Source of the DNA: Trileptium ribeirensis
Taxonomy: Eukaryota > Nematoda > Enoplea > Enoplida > Thoracostomopsidae
Assembly: GCA_030248225.1 (NCBI GenBank)
Contig: JASANE010012178.1
Location: forward strand, 62,001 to 126,000
Reading direction: 5' to 3'
DNA: 64,000 bases
Both the position numbers and the translations under genes were made by a program. Below, in pieces: positions 57,913 to 64,000 of this stretch (the first letter of the stretch is position 1; every line of letters starts with the position of its first letter). The notes beneath the pieces were generated by a model, which worked only from the letters and a program-made list of their open reading frames with translations, was not told the DNA's origin and ran no database searches.

Positions 57913-60261
57913 GTAAGTATAACTTATGGCACGATATGTATATACTATCAAAATTTGTTTAAACGTTTAATATAAATATAAATTTAGAAATAATAAATAT
58001 AAAGTTTGTATAAACATTTATTGTGCCAATCTTCAGCATCGGGAGGTTCGCAAGGAGCTTAGCGTATTTCACTGGCAACCTATATTAATGGTATATAACA
58101 TAAAATACCAATTTGTTTATTTCATTGAGAAAAACAAATATCATCTGAGAGAATAAACTATTATACAATGGGAAATCGATTGTAATTTATTCGCACGATT
58201 TAAATGAACTTAGTGCAGTCCTGCAGTATTCCACTGGATAATTAAAGCTAGTAATATTGTAAAACTGATCTTGAATTTATAAAACAAAATACTTTGTAAC
58301 TAGATCATTAACGACGTTTTTCCACATAAAATTATGTATATTTCATAATCATATTTGCCGGATATTTGAACAAATAGGTAAATGCCAACCCTAACAAATA
58401 CTTTTTATTTGTAGCGCTAGGTTACTGTGCATGAGCTATTGCTGGCCTAATTTACATGAAATTAAGATTTACCAACATCGATGCATTGCCCTACGGATCC
58501 CTCATTTGTTGGCTGAAAATCGTCGTAAAACTATTTCAAAAAGAACTTAATTTGGATTCGAGAAAAATTACTGAATTCCTGAAAATAAAAAAATTTGTCG
58601 AAAGAAGCGCTAACTTCATGTAAACTCAGTCTAGTCACAGTGACATAATGTATATTATTACATGCATTGACACCACCAATTCATTTAACCGCCCGTTAAT
58701 TAAAGTGCTTTTTCGTATAAAATTAAGTCAGTAAAGTCGGGATACTATTTTTAGGTTAATTTTCAACATGCCACCTAAAGCTTTCCAATCAATATCCGAA
58801 GCCGCTTTCATGTACACAACGTTTTAATGTAGTTTTGTGGGCAAAAAACCTTTATAAATTTCGCTATTACAGTCTACAATCTGCAAAGCTTGCAGCGTTT
58901 CTTGCAGTATATATTAGTATGATAAATCCATACTTATATACTCTATCCAAGATCTAGGTTTTACGAAGCAAGGTAGCCAACTGATTTTCAGACCAACTAA
59001 TTGCTGCTGTTTTACAAAAACAAATTTTACTGATCATGAGACCTTACATAGTGTACAATTTATACGATTCAGTTACGATATACACGCAAATAACAGTCGA
59101 GGCAGCAAAAGAATGAACTGTGAAAATTTATTTGTTAGCATCAAGTGCCTATGTATAGCCCTCTATATTTGCGTGTTTTTTTCAATTTAGCATAGTGTCG
59201 AACACATGTGTAACTGACAGTGCTTAAATATATATATCCAATAGGAAATGCAAAAAATAGCATTGAAACAACTGTCTACACCAAGTACTTGTGGCTTAAG
59301 CTAGTGAGCAACGTAACTTATTGTTATATCTGAATATAGGGCGACATCGGGTTTGTTTTGCGCAAAAATCATGTATTTTCATTAGAAAGGCATGTCACTA
59401 CAACAGGCATAATGGATAGACCAGAATTAGTTTCAACACACACATCCTTCATCGGCTATTGTCAAATCAAGTATCTTGTAGCCGATGTATAGGAGTCTCA
59501 ACAGGCCTTGCTTAGAGCAGTATATTGAAGGATCATTAGCTTTGTGGGCCTCCAAACATGTAGAAACGCTTGTGCTTTCTAAAATTCTAGGTAGGCTGCT
59601 TGTGAGGACTACTACGTGCATACATAGTAATTTCATTTTTAATTGAATAATTTTCCGTGGACATTTTTAGTTAGGCCTAAATATTGAAGGCGCAAACGGG
59701 AGGTTTTCGGTTTCGAATAGCTAGCGAACGTTACCACTAACATTTGTAAAACAGTTGAATATATTAGGAAGTAAAATAGGCAACTCAAGCCGATAATTCA
59801 CAGTCCGACCAAACGCGATAGCAATGTTAACGCATCGGAAATTCATTGTCATATCTCAAACAGCTAGCACTAAGATGCTAGCCCTGTCTTGAACTCGCTA
59901 AATCCTGCTAAATTTCACATGGTATAGCATTATGCATTGCAGTGGAAATATAACGTAAGAGAAACGAATACTCGATTAAATATTATGCCGTTTGACTGCG
60001 ACGATGAAAACTATATTGAGATTGGATAATTGGCTCACACTAATAGCTAAACTACGACACCGACTTGTTTTCAACAACGGAATTGCTGCTTTAGATTTGC
60101 TTGCGAACAGCGATACTATCCATATTCAAAATTGATAGGTAGCAAACAAGAGTTTTCAGCGAACGACTAATCACAAAATAAGTTAGTTAGTAGTGTCCTC
60201 CTATAATTACTCGCAATGGGTTCTTTCTACCATTGCATACAAAGCGCCGCGCAAAAATTTT

Positions 60262-60421
60262 TGTCACAGCCGTCAGGCTGTGACATTGATTTCACCTTCT
60301 GTCAGACGGTGCATTAAAGCTTTAATTGCACTGCACTGCACTGCACGTATCTGTTATAGTCATAAAAGCCTTTTCAGATCCGACCGCTGGAGTCTGCATG
60401 CCAGGCAAAAATGGCATGCAG
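60262..60421. other. cluster of three hairpins in 160 bp
   Basis: TGTCACAGCC/GGCTGTGACA around GTCA (60262-60285), and CTGCATGCCA/TGGCATGCAG around eight bases (60394-60421), have perfect 10-bp arms. Between them GTGCATTAAAGCTTTAATTGCAC (60309-60331) is nearly palindromic, followed by a CTGCA repeat. Such spacing could be a structured RNA or a small foldback element. Confidence 0.6.
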
Positions 60422-61379
60422 CAAACGTCTCGGATTTGTTGACTACAACTGAGATGAAATCATTTAGGAATTCCGAGAATTGATGACATCGAAAATTATA
60501 TTATCAACTTTACCAGGTCTGAATTCATACTTGCTATTTTATAGGCAGCATATTCGCAAACGCTGAAGTCAAACAATTTGACATTTTTCAAAAACCATAT
60601 ATTATGCTGAACCGTCGTAAAGTTTATATTTAAATAATTATATGTAGTCCAGGCGCATAAATTCTATTGTTATTAGCAATATGAGTGCTGTGACATTCTT
60701 CTTTTAAGAAGAAAACTTTTTCGTTTTCAAACGAAAGTTCTTGACACATAGTATGTGTTTCCGACAGGATAGCTTGTTAAGTTTATAGTTGGTATTTGGG
60801 TCTTTTTCTGTAGCCCTTTCTCCCCCAACCGGAAACTGGTAAGTTTTGGAAATACAGCGACAATTTTCGTGCCGTTTCACTCATTCTGAGGAACTGGTTT
60901 CGAAAATGCCTAGTTGGGACACATTTATGACAATGTTTGATATTTTTGGGTTACCAATTGGTACCTAAACCTGTTCTGTATAAATGTATAATTTTAAATA
61001 TCATTCGTACGACACTGACCAGCTGAGTCGGATGTGTAAGAATCTATACCCATTTATGCGAAAGACCAAGGCTAAACCTTACTCTGAACCTAAGTCCTTA
61101 ATTTATAAGCTGATTTTCACAATATTCTATTCAAATCATAATGTCTTTCGAATGATATATATAAACTATACATTTATCGATAATTTTTTAGTAAATTTTG
61201 GGCACAAAGTGAACCCAAAAAACCGAATAAAAATTTGCTGTGAATATATTTGAAATGCACATTTTCTGTTCCTGCTCGTCGACCTGAATCGAATGGTATC
61301 AAAATTATCATTGTATTATCAGAATTAACTAATTTTCGGCGGGAAGGGGCGCTAAAAGTCCCAGTATTCGTACATACTC

Positions 61380-61600
61380 ATAGCGGTAGGTAGGGTGGTT
61401 ACACCATTTTAACGTCGGACCCCCTCCTCTTGAAGCACTGATCTCTCCTGCAAGGTAGTTTTACCCCTCTATTGGCGCCGTATATTGGCAAAAATGGCAA
61501 AAGTTAGAGAAATTTGCACGAATTGGCAAAAATTAGTGAATAATTTAGCAAAAACTAGAGAAAATTAACAATAAATGAAGAAAATTGGGGTCTAAGGCCT
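61380..61600. repeat. dispersed AAATTGGCAAAA-type repeat, copy 2
   Basis: A GTAGGGTGGTTACACC head and a GACCCCCTCC segment are followed by A-rich units (GGCAAAAGTTAGAGAAATT, GGCAAAAATTAGTGAATAA). The same architecture is seen at 48490-48740. Confidence 0.4.
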
Positions 61601-62141
61601 TCCTGTTAAGTATGAGTCAAACATTTTCGATTAATATGAATACTTCTAGTTTTTCAGCAATAGTCAGGCAACCATTTGGCCAAGTAGAAATACTTCTTAC
61701 ATTGACAAAATGCATGTATTCTTATGTTTTATTAACATTTCGGTACTACTCTTCCTCGATTTTTACATTATATTTGGCCTTTCTCTCAAGCTCTACACTA
61801 GTTATTTAAACAAACTGGTTGAAAGATCCGTTAGTAAACTTATTTTTCCATATAGTTTCCCATTAGACTAAACACTGACGTGCAGTCGGACCGCAAACCT
61901 ATTAGAGGTTTAGTTTATTACCACTCATCAAACGTATAAAATTTTATTAGTGTTATAGTGCTGAACAATAAAATTGGAACTTAAATGTTAAACACGAACC
62001 TGAGTTTTACTACAACATCCAGTTAGTTTTCTAGGTTTGTTTATCTCAGATACTTTGTCTTTTTAAAGCGACGATTGAATGTTTTTCCATTGAATGTTTT
62101 TTCGATGTCTCTACTACTTACTATTGAGCTTTTAATTTCAG

Positions 62142-62242
62142 GGATCAATACGACTTGAGATTCGCGTTGTACGCAATAATACCAACGATTATTTCAATAT
62201 CAAGTCTGCTCTTCCAACACAGGCATTTGAAAAATTGTACAA
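62142..62242 (+). CDS. secreted protein of unknown family, next exon
   Basis: Acceptor TTTAATTTCAG, donor AA|GTAAGT, phase 0 to phase 2. The product reads GSIRLEIRVVRNNTNDYFNI and KSALPTQAFEKLY. The alternating hydrophobic start suggests a beta strand, followed by N-x-T (a possible N-glycosylation site, N-N-T). It connects in phase with 57912 on the left and with 63767 on the right. Confidence 0.6.
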
Positions 62243-62417
62243 GTAAGTGATAGTAATTTTTTGAACATCGTTGAAGTGCTATGGTACTACAGAGATGACC
62301 TGTAGATACGTGAGGCTTTGAATAGAAGTTAAGAACACCTACAGTTGCCACTCGCTTGATTGATAACTTTTCGATTTTCATACTTTAAACGGGTCGTGAT
62401 AAGTTTGCGCTATCGTA

Positions 62418-62608
62418 TCATGTCAAGTTCCCCTCAAATAATCGTATAAATTTTTGTCTCACTAAGGTTTAGGCTAAGCTTAAGCATAAGCGTTATAACT
62501 AAGCTTAAGCTTTTGAGGTCAGAAACAAACTTTATATGTTTGTCTTATGGAGCTCATATTAAGAAGTGCTTCCTACCAATTTTGTTGTCAATGGAGGGGA
62601 ACTTGATA
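62418..62608. mobile_element. short foldback MITE
   Basis: The left end TCATGTCAAGTTCCCCTC (62418-62435) and the right end GAGGGGAACTTGATA (62594-62608) are inverse complements with small differences. The interior contains CTAAGCTTAAGC words shared with its neighbour at 62681-62906. Confidence 0.6.
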
Positions 62609-62680
62609 TAATCCTTTTACATATAATGCTAACTGAAATTTGAAACCAGTATCATTAGGAATAGGTATATAATAGGCGTA

Positions 62681-62906
62681 CAAATGCTTTGGCCCATGTC
62701 AACTTTACGGGCCGAAGTATAATGCATGCCATGCCGTTTTCGATATACTAAGCCTAAGCCTTAGTCTTAGCTTAAGCTAAGGTGCCTATATGAGCCATGT
62801 ACTAAGCCTAAGCCGGGGGGCTGCCCCCCCGAAATCCCGCTCTAAGCTGTTTTTTCTAACCTTATAACCGTCCGGCCCCTAAAGTTGACATGGACCAAAG
62901 CTTTGA
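62681..62906. mobile_element. MITE with ~33-bp terminal inverted repeats and TA flanks
   Basis: The left arm 62681-62714 (CAAATGCTTTGGCCCATGTC, AACTTTACGGGCCG) pairs with the right arm 62873-62905 (CGGCCCCTAAAGTTGACATG, GACCAAAGCTTTG) with few mismatches. TA lies directly outside each end (62679-62680 and 62907-62908), as in Tc1/mariner target duplications. The interior carries CTAAGCCTAAGCC words twice and a GGGGGGCTGCCCCCCC hairpin. Confidence 0.7.
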
Positions 62907-63766
62907 TACTGACATGAATTACCTGCTGTTTAGTACATAACTTACCTAAGCAACTGTTCAAACGTTAGAGAATTATTGACATTTTTGCCTCTAAAACAGT
63001 GTATACGGGCCGATATAAACAACTGTCAGCGAGCAGTAAGCTCTATGTAGAGCAGCCAATAAATATCTATATATATTTAATTTTCTCGTGATTATACGAT
63101 GTGACACTCTGCTTATTTGTACCATAACAATTGCTTAACCATAAACTTTTAGCGACGTTTTATCAAATATCGGGGGTTCGATGCACTACGGACAGAAAAA
63201 AGCGTGAGTTATTCTAGGCAACGCCTTAAGCATCTGAGCCGTCAAAACAATTCTCTTTGTTGGTGGGCGACACGCAAACTTAATGATAAGACAGTATTTT
63301 GGGAAATGCCATGGATATTATGCTAATTGCATTATTTCATAGAGTTACAGTGTGCCCAAATTCATCTTGATAAAATCAGACCGCCATGTCAGTCATACAA
63401 AACACCGGACCTAAAACTAGTTTAGTATATAGCTTCTATTTCAATAATACCAAGTGTTCGTTTTGAAATACGTTGTGAGATGATGCAGTTTATTTTTCCG
63501 TTTCTTGTCGACTTTTTGGGACGGTGGAAATATTTCGTCCTCTACACAAAACTTCGTCCTGTCCCCCATCTTTTGTCCTGCCATTCCAGGTTTTCTTCTG
63601 CTTCTCCAGCTTTCGTTCTGCCACCCTCACCCAAATTTTTGTTCCAAAATCGAACGAAAAATTAAAAAATTTTTTGTTTCGACTTTGGAATTAAAGCTGG
63701 TGAGGAGGACAGGAGAAAACTGAGAAACTGTTTCACTCTCTCCGGAAAGATGGGGCAACGTTTTAG
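62907..63766 (+). other. intron or upstream sequence before the last exon
   Basis: Contains a pyrimidine-rich tract at 63530-63650 on the plus strand and two overlapping 60-70 codon frames inside it that look incidental. No other feature seen. Confidence 0.4.
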
Positions 63767-63896
63767 CAAAGGTTTGGGGAAGTCCATGCCTAAGATGGAT
63801 GCTCCAATCGTGTGTTTGGGAATCCTAAACCCCAGGATCCCTGATTACGCCAGTGAGTGCGGCGATAGTGTCACACTCTTCTTCAAAATTTCATCG
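63767..63896 (+). CDS. secreted protein of unknown family, last visible exon
   Basis: After the acceptor CAACGTTTTAG (63766) one base completes the split codon from 62242. Then 43 codons read KGLGKSMPKMDAPIVCLGIL, NPRIPDYASECGDSVTLFFK and ISS, up to the donor TCG|GTGAGC in phase 0. Two cysteines and the phase match favour continuation of the same gene, which then runs off the right edge. An alternative is a separate gene starting at the in-frame ATG 63750 with MGQRFSKG, an N-myristoylation-like start. The frame is open further upstream, so this start is not forced. Confidence 0.5.
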
Positions 63897-64000
63897 GTGA
63901 GCTTTTGTTAATACTTCATGGAGGTCCGTACTATTCTAAGATTGTTAAACTGAGCTGCACCTGTATCAATATTATTTTAGAAACAAAGTCTTGCCGAGAC

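Larger units (their letters stand above)
57913..62141 (+). other. intron of the secreted-protein gene
   Basis: 4229 bp, GTAAGT...AATTTCAG, phase 0. It contains the hairpin cluster at 60262-60421 and the repeat at 61380-61600. An 89-codon frame at 60984-61253 (MYNFKYHSYDTDQLSRMCK...) has no splice or family support. 57913-60190 and 60480-60980 show nothing else. Confidence 0.55.

Noticed and set aside
63750..63896. Start of a separate N-myristoylated protein (MGQRFS)
   Set aside because: Kept only as an alternative: the frame is open upstream of the ATG, and the acceptor at 63766 matches the phase of the preceding exon.

Overview
This window is animal (metazoan) genomic DNA. Coding sequence is sparse, split by GT-AG introns from 69 bp to about 8 kb, and buried in AT-rich, repeat-laden DNA. 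There is no bacterial gene packing, no ribosome-binding-site pattern, no rRNA and no intact tRNA. The gag/pol style of the LTR element, a short intron, compact TTTTCAG-type acceptors and a few TTAGGC-like units would fit a nematode, but that is inference; the species cannot be fixed from the sequence.

Left third (1-16 kb): the minus strand carries three exons of a class-3-type aldehyde dehydrogenase (12314-12457, 4116-4211, 3198-3333). All junctions agree in phase; the catalytic half lies beyond the left edge. Its 8.1 kb intron holds short transposons and members of dispersed repeat families, several of which recur in inverted orientation at 13-16 kb. 16-24 kb is a graveyard of non-LTR retroelement pieces: a truncated reverse transcriptase on the plus strand, and an endonuclease plus a putative ORF1-like region on the minus strand. 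An AT-only block lies between them.

Middle (25.9-32.2 kb): minus-strand exons of a probable SLC22-like major facilitator transporter, separated by a clear 69-bp intron, lie beside a complete but decayed Ty3/gypsy element (27069-32158). The element has about 392-bp LTRs, a 5-bp CTAAC target duplication, a polypurine tract, and gag-PR-RT-RNaseH-integrase remnants on the minus strand. 32-48 kb has no convincing gene. It holds weak coding-like fragments, a tRNA-like SINE head beside a perfect 76-bp tandem duplication, and a locally duplicated 44-48 kb block.

Right quarter (49.9-63.9 kb): six plus-strand exons with matching phases outline one gene for a secreted protein of a family I do not recognise: signal peptide, cysteine-rich segment, and a Ca-binding-like D-E-N-G-D-G-D-P-D loop. 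Just upstream of the loop exon, its acceptor and 5' part are repeated five more times in a ~145-bp array without donors. The same intron also carries an 84-nt miRNA-precursor-like hairpin. This exon-fragment array, and the UGA that the simplest splice across it would create, are the most unusual items in the window.
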